This document shows positions 24,736 through 37,100 of a DNA stretch of 64,000 nucleotides, piece after piece. The stretch is from Apus apus (lineage: Eukaryota > Chordata > Aves > Apodiformes > Apodidae): positions 65,802,905 to 65,866,904 of the forward strand of contig NC_067312.1 in the NCBI RefSeq assembly GCF_020740795.1, written 5' to 3'. The notes under the pieces were generated by a model, which searched no databases, was not told the origin of the DNA, and worked only from the letters and a program-made list of their open reading frames with translations. Position 1 is the stretch's first letter. Every line of letters begins with the position of its first letter. Made by a program: the position numbers and the translations under genes.

Positions 24736-27700
24736 CCCAAGCAGAAATACCATTACCTGCATATGGAAATACTGCATTCATAATTTATTGGATTTTCCTC
24801 TGTGTCTGGACTTTTCTGGACACAGCTGGGAAAACATTTTTTTTCTTCTTTTACTCAGTAAAACAGAGTCACCATCATAATGCTTCCTTTCTGAACTAAA
24901 GGTACAAAAGTAGCTGCAACAGCACAAGAGGGACAGCAGATCTGGAGGTAAGGTACAGACTAGGAAACAACTGGGCATGTGTAAAGAGAGTAACATTTTG
25001 ATTATTTCTTAAGAGGAGTCAGATAGCACTAATAAATCATTACAGTGATGCCCAGGGTGACCGCCACAGCAGTGAATGGGTTAGGGCAAGCACAGGGTAG
25101 TTAGCTGGCATTGCTGTGCAGAGGGGTACACTGCAAGCTGTGCCAGCATCGTTGTTCTTCATGTGGATCTTTTCTTGTAGGTTGTCAGAAGGTGTTGGTC
25201 TCCCACCCAAAGCTCCTGCAAACTTTCCATTTAGGAGTTAACTGATTCTTGTCTTGCTCCCTCCCCTGTTGGCAATTCTCAAGAGTCTTGCCATGTCTAG
25301 GACTCCAGGAAACAATTTTTCCAGATCCTCCATATCTTGTCTCCAGAGATTTCACTTCACTCCTTCCTCCATCTGACATGTTCACTGGGAGGAAAGGAAA
25401 TGACTGACATTCCCTGCCTGCGGAGGTCTGTAACTGGCCAAAACTGGAGCATTTGATGGAAAATCTCAGAGGCTTGTTATTCCAACCATTAGACTTCATG
25501 GGTCTCCAACTTGACATTTACCTCCAAAAAACTGGGACAGCACAGATAACTTGCCCTGCTGGCTGAGTCTTTAGAAATTTCTCTGTTAGCCCAAGCCAAA
25601 CAGAGAAAACCTTGCTGAAATGTCCTTGCATTGGCAGATTCATGGTTACCTCCCAGATCTCTGTTGTCACCTGTTGTCTTAACCTTTGTCCTTCCCCATC
25701 TCTAGCAAATCTCTCTTTTTTTACTCCTCTTTAGCATAGGGATGCAGGGTCCTGAAATCAGCCTATCTGCAATGGGTCTGTACCTTCCTCAGCAGGCCAC
25801 CAGTGACAGCCAAGGGCACCATCACCTCCCCAGCAAACAGTCACAACTCCTGGGAGTTTGTGCAAGATTAGTTCACAGCAGGACAAGTCCTTAAATATTT
25901 TCCTTTCCTTGCCAACTCCCTCCAGAAGTGGTAGCCCTGTACAGCATTCATGGTGTCATCTAGGGGATCTACTACAAGCTCTCCAGAGTGAAGAAGCCAA
26001 GGAAAGATCCCAGCCAGGTTGAGGTGGGCCATGTGATTCCCAAGCACCTCCAAAGAGAGGTGAGTAGTTACTCCTGGTTTGCAAGTCCTACTGAGTTCTG
26101 CTGCTCCCCAGCACTAAGAGTACAAGCCAGCCATCCCTCTGGGTGGGGAAAATCCCTCTGTCCAGCTTCTGACAGGGAAGCAAGAGGCCAGGTCTGGGAG
26201 TCCAGGATGTTCCAGCAACAGGAACACCAACAGTGAATGCAGGGAAAAGGAAATTTCAGCCAGTTCCCAGGAACTCAGAGTTGCTTCTGTGATCTGTGCT
26301 AATGAAGGAGGTTTCTAGGTATCAAATATCCAAGACTCCTTTCCTTACCCCATCTTGCCCCATAAGGGTAAAGGAGAGAATCCCAGAGCATGCATCACAC
26401 CAGTATCATCAGCCCCACAGGTCAGTTTGACACACACAGCTCCTCAGCTCTGTCCCAAAGGTTAAAGTGCCTAGCAGAAGTGCAAAGGAAGAATATAAGG
26501 AGAAACCTTCCTCTCTCACATGGAAGCAACCATATATTTGTCAAGCCAACAGTGCTTTGTTAAATCAGATTAATCGATTAATCAATCAAATGCCAAATTT
26601 TCCTAATCTCCACCTAAGTGTGGTTACTTCTAGGGGTCTTCTTCTCAGAATCCCATCTTCCCTAGACTCAGTGGTTTCTCTGCAATCCCTGCCTTATACC
26701 TGGGTATGGTAACCAGATAGATTCACTAGCAAACCGGCCCATCTAGACTAACAACCACAAGAAGAAAGAGTGTTTTGCATAAACATCAGCAGAGGTGTTC
26801 AAAAGTGCACTCAGTCAAACACACAGGTGAGGGAAGAACACTGTATTTGAGCAGAACAGAAATCTCCAGGTGGTCTTTTCCCTTCCTGAATAACATATGC
26901 AATTCTAAAGGACAGTATCCTTTCTGGGGAGATCTCCTCCAAAAGGAGATGCCAAATACTGCAACTCTATGGTACACTATGATTAAAGGAAGCATATCTT
27001 TCAAGCCAAGATACTGTGGCTTTGTGGTTTTGGCTTCCTTAGACACTGGCATCCTCCTGTAAAGCCCCCCTTTACAGTTTTCCCCTTTTCACATGTGTCT
27101 TCATTCTCCTGCTGAAGATGGTTCAGACTGGACTGAGACTGCATGCCAGTCACCGAGACAGTTAGAGGTGAGCGGAAGGCAACATTTATTCAATGGCCCT
27201 GGTATTTTTATTTTATTTTTTTTGTAGGGTAAATAGCAGCTTTTTACAGCACTATCAGTGTCTGGAAAACCTGAGTCAGAGGAGGACTGCTGCAGCTACA
27301 ACTATGACTGCTCTAATATGCAACAAGAAGCTTTCAGAGTCAGGCAAGTGCTCTTTATTCCTCTGTCCTCCCAAAAATGAAGTCATTATGGCCCACAGCT
27401 CTGTGACATTCATACAGCAGCCACTGCCTGAAATGCTGCAGCCAAAGGTGGAATCAGCACCACTGAGAAGAAAAGTACTAACCAGGTCAGCTTCCTCTGC
27501 TTAAACAAAGCAGCAAGGGCTGTGGATGACAAACAGCTGGGAATGGCCAGGCACATCTATATATCTCCCCAGGCAGTGAGGAAGAATCAGTCAGAAATGA
27601 TGGGTGGACGGTTAAATGGTGACCATTAAACATATTTCACTGGGACAGTGCAAGGCCAACCAACATGAACAGATTGATACTGACTTCAGTTGGAACTGGA

Positions 27701-28026
27701 AGGTCTCTGCATGCAGGTCTCGTTAGATTTTCTGAGCAAAGGAAGACATGATTGTCTCCCATAGCAGAAAACAGGAGCCAAAGCTGAAAAAGACTCAAGC
27801 CAGAGGTATCATGTGTCTGGCTGGAGTGTGACACCAGAGACAGCCACTCTCCTGGTGCAGCACCATGGTAACAGCTGCCCTTTGCAGCACAAGGGCTGTG
27901 CGGAGAGCTGTACCTCCAGGCATGGGGGGGTACAGCTGCTGTGCTGGGGAGCCTGTCACACAAGGCAGTTGCACAGCCTCCTGGGCCAACATCAGCCTTC
28001 AAGGGGCTTCTGAAGAGATAGAAAGT

Positions 28027-28075
28027 TCTAGGAGAGCAAGGAGAGCCCTAGGAGAGTCCTAGGAGAGCAAGAGCC
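28027..28075. repeat. Small CTAGGAGAG tandem array
   Basis: Three copies of CTAGGAGAG, interspersed with CAAGGAGAG-like spacers, in about 49 bp. It is a minor minisatellite-like duplication with no gene. Confidence 0.7.
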
Positions 28076-31000
28076 CCAAGGTGCCTGGGAGGATGCAGCG
28101 AGAAGGGAGGCATAGTTTTCATCAGGTGAGTGTATGCTTGGCACTAACCGCTGAAGCTGTGGGTACAAAACAGGGCACCAGGGGACATTTCCTGTCCTCT
28201 CTTCTCACGGTTTTCTGCCCCTCTCCAAACCAGGACCCCAGACCTCCTTTCAAGCCCTTCCTCTCTCTGCCTTCCATCCCCAAATGTCAACATCAGCACG
28301 TATCCTCTACATTTCAGCCCTCTCATGTACCCACCCCACTTCCTCACAACCAGCCCCGCTGCTTGCTTCTCACAGCCCTGGCCTCCTACAGCACTCAAAC
28401 CCAGAGCCCAACACAGGAGCTGTCAGTTCCCCTGCCGTGCTGTCACAGCTGCCATAAACCACTGGGGAAGGGTCCCAGCACCACTGCCGTGCATCCCTGG
28501 TCCTGTGCACCCTGCCTCCCAGCAATCATTTATCTTCTTATTGCTCGTTCCCCCACTAATTGTTCACTTCAACCCTGGACAGAGACCAACCCTTCCTCAG
28601 TGAAATGGGCACACAAACTTGATATTCAACATTACTTGAAGCAGCAGGGAAGTTGTAGGAAGCTTCCACCCACCTCACTGTCATTCCTACCCACCATCTG
28701 GGTGTTGTGCCAAATGCCACATCTAGCCAAGCACACCCTGTGCAGACAGAGTGCTCTAGCAAGGAATAATTGTTTTCTGTTTGAGCTTTTTACCTACATT
28801 TTTTCCGCCCTAACAAACTGCTGCTATCACCTTTGCTCTTCCCCACCCTTTACCTCAGACTTACTTTTCCATCAGCAACTGGATAAAAAAGGTCCTGCCT
28901 GATCCTGTTGTAGTCCTCAGCATTACTTTTCACCATTTCCATACAACTCCCTCTGTGCCCCATATAACTGTACTAGAAGCTGGGCTAGCAGGCTATACAG
29001 CATCTATATCTTTTCTTCACCTTACTTCCAGGAAATCCTCTCCAGGAATGCAAAAGACATGGAATGGATAATACAACACTCTAGCAGAGAGATCCAATCT
29101 CTTGAAAAGCAGGTTTTGTGTGAACAACTGAGGACGTTGATGGCATTGCCTGTCATTTCCCAATCCCAATCACTTACCATCTCCATGTGAATCCAGCATC
29201 TACTGGTGAAATAGACGTGCTGCTCCTGAATCTCTCAAATCCATAAATCCTTCTTTATTCTACTTCTGGAAGCTTGATTTTTTTTTTTTCCTTCATACTG
29301 ACTTTTTATAACTCCATCAAACCAGCTTTACAACTCCACAGCTGCCTCAAGATCAAATCCAAGTCCACATTCAGCCCAAGGGAAAAGCTGCTTACTCCCA
29401 CAAGGATGTGTTCCAATCCTTCACCATTCTTTTCCATTTACATTTTTAAATCAGAATGGCAGATTTTGGATAGCTGGTGCAGAAGTAGCATGCTGTTTTC
29501 TTCCCTTTCCTTGATGTCAGAAAGGCTTGTCTCCTGGCTTGAAAAGCTTGCTGGATTCCTGTTTTCTGGGAGAAGCCAAAGATTAAGAGGCATGTATGGT
29601 GATGAAGTGATAACTATCTAAGATAGTTGCTGGAGATAGAAGCTTGATTCAAAGCCTGCTGGAGTTGGTGGAAAACTATCACTGACTGCTTTGGCCTTTT
29701 GAGTCTCCCTTGGTTCTAAAAGCTTCAGGTTCTTCCCAAACTTTGGATTTACAATGGCTGTCTCAAAAGGAAATTTTTTGTCTGATTCTCATCCTGCCAA
29801 GCACATTCAACCTTTACTGCTTTGAGCAGAAGTGGCAAACAGCTGTGCTCAGGACAAGGCTGTTGTGCAAGTGTTTTCAAGTGCAGGACAAACAATTCTT
29901 AATTATAGTTTTTCATACTGACAGACTTCTCTGAAGTCCAGGGCACACACTCATTAATTAATCCTCCTACATCATCTGTCAAAAAGGCAAACCCTAGCAA
30001 TCTGACTTCTTAGATGAAACAACCAAAGTAGAGAAGGTTGAAATTACATGATCAAACCACAGATGCAAGTGAGTGTTACAGTCAATATGAAAAGCTGCTC
30101 TTTGCATGGCAGTAAACCAGATACCTTTCAGCCTGGCGCCTCTCAGTCCCTACTAACACATGGTTCAGTCCCACTGAAGACAGCCACATACATGAAATTG
30201 GGCAAGGACACAACTGCTTCATAAAACTAGGACTCAGATACCTCAGATTCACATTAACATTTTTAGATGCTGGTCAAGCACAGTGCTGAAATGTGAGCTC
30301 TGGTATATTTACCATATCCGAGGTTCACATCAGGAGTGATCTTTGCTGAACTGAGGCCTCAAGGAGGGCCTGATTTTCCCAGGGTTGACTGAACTTGTAC
30401 TGTTGGAACTGGGTGGAAAAAAGAAGAGAACGCTACGTGGTTTGTCCCTCCATCCTCCTGCTTGAAAGGGGAACACCTTTCAATCAGTGACCTCAGATTA
30501 ATAAACCTGACTCAGATCTTGGAGTTGGATTTGAGTTTGAGGAGATAATCTGAGTTGGATGGGACACTCTTCCCTCTTTTTGCATGTCAGTGTTTGTCAG
30601 TCTGTTAGCAGCTCCCTTGGTACTTACAGAGGATCACTGTTTCTGTAGGTAAAATACAAAGATCAGCTTTCCCAAAGAACTCCTTATGCAGCGGTTCTTC
30701 AGACACCCCTATGGGGGGCAGATAGATTTGTATTGGAGCTTAGCAACAGCCAAGAGGACAATGGAAAAGCCTTCCTATTTCCTATAATGGGAATGTGATT
30801 ATTGCAAAAGTAACCTGCTTAAATAATGGACTTGCTTAAATAATGGCTTTGATGTCCAAATAAAATAAATACTGCAGGCTTAGGATGATACAAATCCACC
30901 ATATCATCTGGTAGCATGAATATAATCCCCTTTGCATTTTCTGCATGCTCCCTGCATTTTCTGCAGGGAATGCATTTTGGAATGCAATGTGAACATTTTA

Positions 31001-34000
31001 AAGGCAATCTTAATATCAAGGCTTTGGGCCTCAAACCATACAGCTGCTCTTAATGCAGCCTGAGAATTAAAAGGTACTTCACCAAGGGTCTCTTCTGGAT
31101 ATATAACATTCAAACAGATGAAAAAGAGCATTTTACCAAATGCACTGAGGTAACCTGGCAAAATAGATGACCAGAGATCCTTTTCCTTTTCTCTTTAGAA
31201 AGCCATGTTTTAATATAGTAAGTTCAGATCTTGGGATCCACAGGATACTTTACAAGAATTGGCAGGGGTTGGGCATAGACTCCAGGAATTTACTTTGGAC
31301 AGTGTGTGTAGGTGGAGATCTGGCAGAGTCCAGTAGTGGAAGTGTATAAATTGACATAATCTGTTTCAACAGCCACCATAAGCATGGGTTTTCCTATAGG
31401 TCAGAGCCCACAGAAGGTCTGGGAAATGGTAGCATGCGCAACACACAACCTGTTGTCTACAACTAGTGCATCCCAAGCTACCAAGACCTTCTCTAAAGAT
31501 GGCAAGACAAACCACCAGTTGAAAACTCCCTACATGGACTGGAATCATCCTTAGGGGATGGTAGTCTTCAAATGGTATTGCAGTGAAAGGCTGGAAAATT
31601 ATGGGGAAAATTCATATCCTTGGAGTGGATTAGAGAAAGAAAGCCATCCTGAAGATGAGTACAGTGGAATGCTTTCAAAGACCAGAGCATATTGCAGTAA
31701 ACAAGGCACAATACAGACCACCAAAGCTATTAGGATAACTACTTTTTACCTTGTAGGAGAGACTAGAATGTGCAGGGTATTTTCTGAGCATTGCTCCTTA
31801 CCCAATAAGTTCTCCGTTCAATCTGAGTGATGTTTTTTTTTAAAGCCAGTGTTTTGCTATGAGTCATATGACAAAGAGGCTAAAAAAGGTGCCCTGGAAG
31901 GTCATACTTTGAACTGAGATTCTGTGGTTCCCCCCTTGACATATTCTTCAACCCATCATCTTAGTTTCTCCCTCTAGTCCCGAAAGAAAGCCCCATCACA
32001 GATAGGGATCAACCCCAGTCCTTCTCAACTCTGTCCCATCCTTCAGCCACAAAGGTGTCTTCATCTCCTGTGTCCACAGTCTACTGAAGCAGCAGTGGGA
32101 GCAGTGCTGAACGCTGGATCAGTGAGGGTTCAACTGGACCTGGGTAGGGATTTTATATTCACTGTGTCCCCTCAGACAGTCTCCTGGATTTTGCCCCCTG
32201 GGTTTTGATTTAACAGCTTTCCTTCAATTGCCTGACCTGACCAACACACAGGCAGCAACAACTGGATTAAACAGTGATTGTTTTTCTAAGAAAACAAGAG
32301 TTTACAGCGTTATGGTACCTGTTATCTGTTTGTTCATCTGTCTGATTCCCATAATATCTTTTGAACCAGCTAGCTAATTTCAAACAAAAGTAGGACAGAA
32401 GTCTCAGGGAAAATCAGGTTAATGGAAATCTGCCATTTATTAATGCTTGTTCTGAGGGAAAGACGGGGAGACGCTTATGGACAGCACACAGCATTGGCGA
32501 GTGGTCCACTCACTGAGGAACTCTTTTGCCTGCCAGAGGTATCCACTAGGACACAAATGGAGATGGGAAATACTGATAGAACTGCATGAGAGAAAGCCAA
32601 AGGACAATCGGTAGGAATGGAGACATAACAAAACATTGTGCTCTTTGTTACCATTGGTAGAATTTTCTTGTGATTCATGGGCCCTGCTAGCAGGCAAACA
32701 AGACCACAGTTTTCTTGGTGATTCAACACCAACAATACAGCTGATCCCTTTGAGCTTCTGCCAGCTCTAACTAGAGCACTGCTTCATTTTATTTTCTGGC
32801 AGAGGGAAGAACTCCTAGTTACCAAAGGGCAACTCTTTGGTAAATACCCAGGTTGCTGCCTCAACATCACAGAGATGGAATTATGAAGAAAACAGCTGAA
32901 CCAAGTTATGGCGTGGGATTCACAGTTGTCCACCCTTTCCTGAGTATGTGTCAATCCCAGGAAGAACTTCCTCGTGGCATATAGGGGGCAGAGCTGCAGT
33001 GCAGAGCTGACTGAGGCATCCCTGGTTGTTTTAGTAGTCACTCAAAAATATGAAGGCTCTTGTGGGCTTTCAGTGATGAAGAACTGGCTCTTGGCTGCTT
33101 TTTATTAATATGCTGTAAAAATCTCTAGGTATACACACAAGGTACTTTCTCTCAGAAACTGACATCTTAGACAAGACATCTGGGGGGACCTCAAAAAGTC
33201 AGGTAGTAAAAAATGTTTCAACCTTTTTTAATCAGGAAAGAAAAGGCTACAAACCATCTAGCATTTTGCAACTTGATGGCTATGAGGAGGGATGGTGATG
33301 CATGAGTACATTACTCAGCATTTGGTCAAAATGTTACCATTTTATAAAATGCTATTTTCACTGGTTTTTTTGCCCAACATGTCAAATAATCCCTCAGAGC
33401 ACAGGACAGAGATCTGTCACATCACTGCTGGCTGTGACTGAGGGGTTCCTTTAAACTGTTTTCCCATTGGCTCTTTGTGCTGCATGAACTCTGTGTGTCT
33501 CATGCACTGTTATTCTGTGGTCCATATTCCACAGGTTAAAAATGCTAATCTAGCCCATATCAGTCATGTGAATGCATGAACACCATTTTAACCATCCCTG
33601 TTTCCACACCTGATCTCCTACTTTCTCCCAGGCAATGTTTCAAATGTTTCTCAGTCTTAACAAGTGGAAAACTGCTAAATTTCCCTTACTGTAATTTCAG
33701 TAAACTGCTTTTATTTTATCCACCATGGACAAAGAGAACACATTATAGCTTTGTCTCCTGAAGCACTCTTGTAAATACATGAAAAAGGATTATATGACCC
33801 CGAGTTGCCTCTTCTCCAAGTTAAAACAACCCTTGCTTTTGTTCAGCCTTCCTTGTAAGTCCTGCTGCCTCTGTAACTTGTCTGTATTGAGATAGGCCTA
33901 CCTGGCAGATAAAGCAAAAATGCAACATCTATCTTCTCATTAGACCTGAGTAGTGATAACTGCAGCTACCTGTTACCAAGCATGAAGAAAATGTTCCAGG

Positions 34001-34009
34001 GTTACAGAC

Positions 34010-34135
34010 AACAGATTTTTGGGACCCAGAGCTAGAATTACCTGGATTCAAACCCAAGTTCTGCCACCTCCAGTCTGTCTGGTCCTAGGCAAAACACATG
34101 CCAGTTCACAGCTCCTTCACTTGACAGACAGGTCT
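34010..34135 (+). mobile_element. MIR-like (CORE-SINE) relic
   Basis: The segment CCTGGATTCAAACCCAAG followed by TTCTGCCACCTCCAGTCTG and TCCTAGGCAA follows the order and spacing of the MIR consensus core: the tRNA-like B-box region, then TCTGCCACTTACTAGCTGTG, then CTTGGGCAAG. It is diverged and truncated, as expected for an element that old. No target-site duplication is visible. Confidence 0.5.
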
Positions 34136-37100
34136 AGAAACAACAATTTGCTTAACTTAGCATAGCATGACCAAGGTAATACAAAGTCAGAGATTGTGCA
34201 GACGTTGTAAAGTTTGGTGGAAGAGCTCACTGTTATGACAGACTTCCATGTGGATATGTGCTCTCTCTGATAAGCTATTTTAAAATTTCAGTTCTGGGAT
34301 ACTGCAAGTGTCTTTAAAAATCAAAGTTCTTCAGGAGTGACAACATCAAAATGCTGGGGTATCAGTAGCTTCCAAGTAAATGTGGGAAGTTCAGGACTTC
34401 AGAATACCAGGAATCCCATGGGTAAGTATTGACATTTGAAGCCCTCCAAGTGAATGATTAAACCGATTTGCCTAACAGTGCTGTGACTCATGGGTTTCCT
34501 AGCATCAAGCCATCTCAGCCTGCTGGGAGGATTCTCTCTACAGTAGGTGTATTCTTCCTCCTAGAAGATTATTATGAGTACCAGAATGCTTTCTGGTTCA
34601 GGCTGGTGTTTTTATTTTTGTACCACTTTAGGAGAAATCCACATTAAATAATTCAAACACTTACTGATAAGACTTTTTCTGCAGACTGTAGCTTTCTACA
34701 CAATCACTTTCCAGCAGTTGTATCATAGGTCCAGGGACCCTCTATCAAAGCATCCTATCAAGTTTTATAGAGCCCCTGACTTAAAAAGAAAAGGACTTGG
34801 TTTGTTCAGGTTTTAATATGTCACATTTTAAGAGAGATCTCTCTGCAATAATAGAAAGTGCAATTTCAGAGTATTTTCTGAAATTGTGTGGGCATATTAA
34901 AATACAACAATGTTGCTTGGTTTACGCTTTATTGAAATAATTAGTCCCATGTGGGTTAATGTAAGCAAGCAAAAAGAAGCCTGAATTTTTTTGTAAAGGG
35001 AGTGGGCACTGATGTAAGTTACAATCTTGAGGTGAGCCAAGCCCACTTGCAAACATTCTTCACGTTGCACATCCACTCACTCTGTATCTGTCTACCTGTG
35101 GTTTATTCAGGCGCTACAGCTGCTTTAGGGTGGTAGCAAGAGTACTGAAGTGTATCCCACAGCTCTTGGTGCCTAGTACCACTCCATGGATGGCTTTGAG
35201 GAGCATGGTGGCAGAACTTGTCTGTTCTGTTCCCAGCCTCCATCTTCTTAGCCCATCAGTCTATTTAATAGAGCTACAGCCTGACCAACACGTTCAGCCT
35301 GTGTTAACCACAGCTCACTCACAGGCAGATGAAGTACTCCAGTCTCCAGCACCAGGATTCAGACTGAGAGGACAGAGATGGTGAGGACACCATGCTGGGC
35401 AGAGGCAGAGGTAGATGACAAGTATTACTGCAAATCCCCTTGGTGGGATTAGCACAGACCTATAGCGCATTACCATAAAGTGCCTCCTGAATTTTGGTGA
35501 GAGGTGTTGTATAACAGGGGAGCTTCTCATCTTGCAGTACCAAGAAAAGCAAGTTTTCTAGGGCTAGGGGGAAGAACAACTTAAGGCAGAAACAGAGCCC
35601 TATTATCAGTACTCATTTCAATGCAACTCCAGGCAAAGGAAGCTATGAAAGAGGTTGTTTATGGAGATTGGAGCAGGGAACTTTTCCAGGCAAGTGGGAC
35701 GAGACTATTTTTCTTCAGGAAATACATGTTTATCTAAGCAATCCATCAATAATTAGGAGAGGTGAGTTACTGAAGTTGATTACACAGCCTTGCTTAGAGA
35801 TCTCACTCATTTTTTTGGCTTTTCACTGATGAAAAATCCTTCAGGATTTAAATCTCAAACTCAGGAGACGAATCAGAGCAGCGGATCTTGCTCACTAGAA
35901 AAGAGCAACAAGACTCGCTGCCTCTAACCCCAAGTAAACCAAGCATGGCCATCACAGAGTTCCTTTAATTAACACAGCCACTGAAACTTTTGCTGCAGGC
36001 TGTGTGGGGTCATTGTCATAAGTAGCAATGCTGCTATTAGGGACTCAGATAAAGAGATAAGGAAAAACATACCTAGAAATTACACACTTATATCAGTGTG
36101 CCAGCACTGATGGTTCTCAACCCAGATTAACCAGTCCCACAGTAAATCAGCAACACTTTCTTTGCATACTGGGCATTATTCAGCAAAAGAGCATGAGGAA
36201 AAGGGCCTAGCTGGTCAGTGAGGGCTTCCCATTGGCACAAGCACAGCAGCAAGGCAATGTGAGGGGATGCACTCATCTGAGAGTGGCCTGTTTGAATTAA
36301 TCTTGGATCCATGATGGGAGAGGGTGAAAGGAATCACCCAGGAAAGGAAAGTGGTCCCTTTTAGCCTCCACCCCTCTCTTTTGCCTGCCCAGGATTATAC
36401 TTTTCTCCATCTCTGGGCGAGGCCTGGGATGGGACTGCAAGATAAGAGGGTTCTTTCCCCAAGTAGCTGTCTTGTGTTGGACTCCATCATCCTCCACAGA
36501 AATCTGATGCAATGGGTACTTTTTCTTGTCTTGTCCATCACATAAGGGTTCAGACAGGTTAGGAGGTTAGGTGGCACAGTATTGTTCCATCCTCAGCTGA
36601 AATAATCCTGAATTTCTCCAAGTTAAATACATCCACATCTGTGTGTAGAAGACCAAGGAGAACAGCCAGAAAATACCTGCCCAAGGAATAGCTGGATGGC
36701 CCTAAAGATTGATCTCTGCAACCTGGCTTTACCTGCTTCCAGTTAGAGCCTGCCTTAAAGCAATACTTCATTCCTGTCTCATACTCACTTTCCTGCAGGC
36801 AAACCTGGGTTCAGAACACAAGTGTAACCTTGGCTTAATCCTAGAGAAAAATCTCACTCTGACCTCTAGCAGGGAGCTTGTTGTATACAGAAAAGAGAAG
36901 CAAATAAGAGAAGCTGTGGAGAATTTTAACTAATTAAAAAGTTCTGAATATTTTTTCAAGATCCTTTTGGGTCTTTATTTTATTGGGGTCAACGTTAATT
37001 GTGTACCTGTGAAGTGGAAAGTAAACCCAGCTAGGTCTTCCTCCTGTAAACCTTAATCTGCGTACTCATCTTGTCTCCTTTCCATGTTTTGTTTGTAGCA

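Larger units (their letters stand above)
21478..34009. other. Gene-poor intergenic interval
   Basis: About 12.5 kb in which I find no supportable exon. Frames such as the 273-codon one at 28081-28902 are rich in Pro, Ser, Cys and His, overlap other frames and show no domain, as expected of C-rich non-coding DNA. An exon-like + strand segment at 25987-26059 (CTCCAG before it, GTGAGT after it) is isolated. Short A/T repeats and a small CTAGGAGAG array are the only other structures seen. Confidence 0.5.

Noticed and set aside
28081-28902. 273-codon + strand open frame
   Set aside because: Composition rich in Pro, Ser, Cys, His and Gln, no recognisable motif, overlapping open frames on both strands, and no CpG or Kozak support. 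It is best explained by C-rich, stop-poor DNA.
34040-34075. tRNA-like T-arm sequence (GGATTCAAACCC)
   Set aside because: There is no complete cloverleaf around it. The flanks match the tRNA-derived part of a MIR-type SINE instead.
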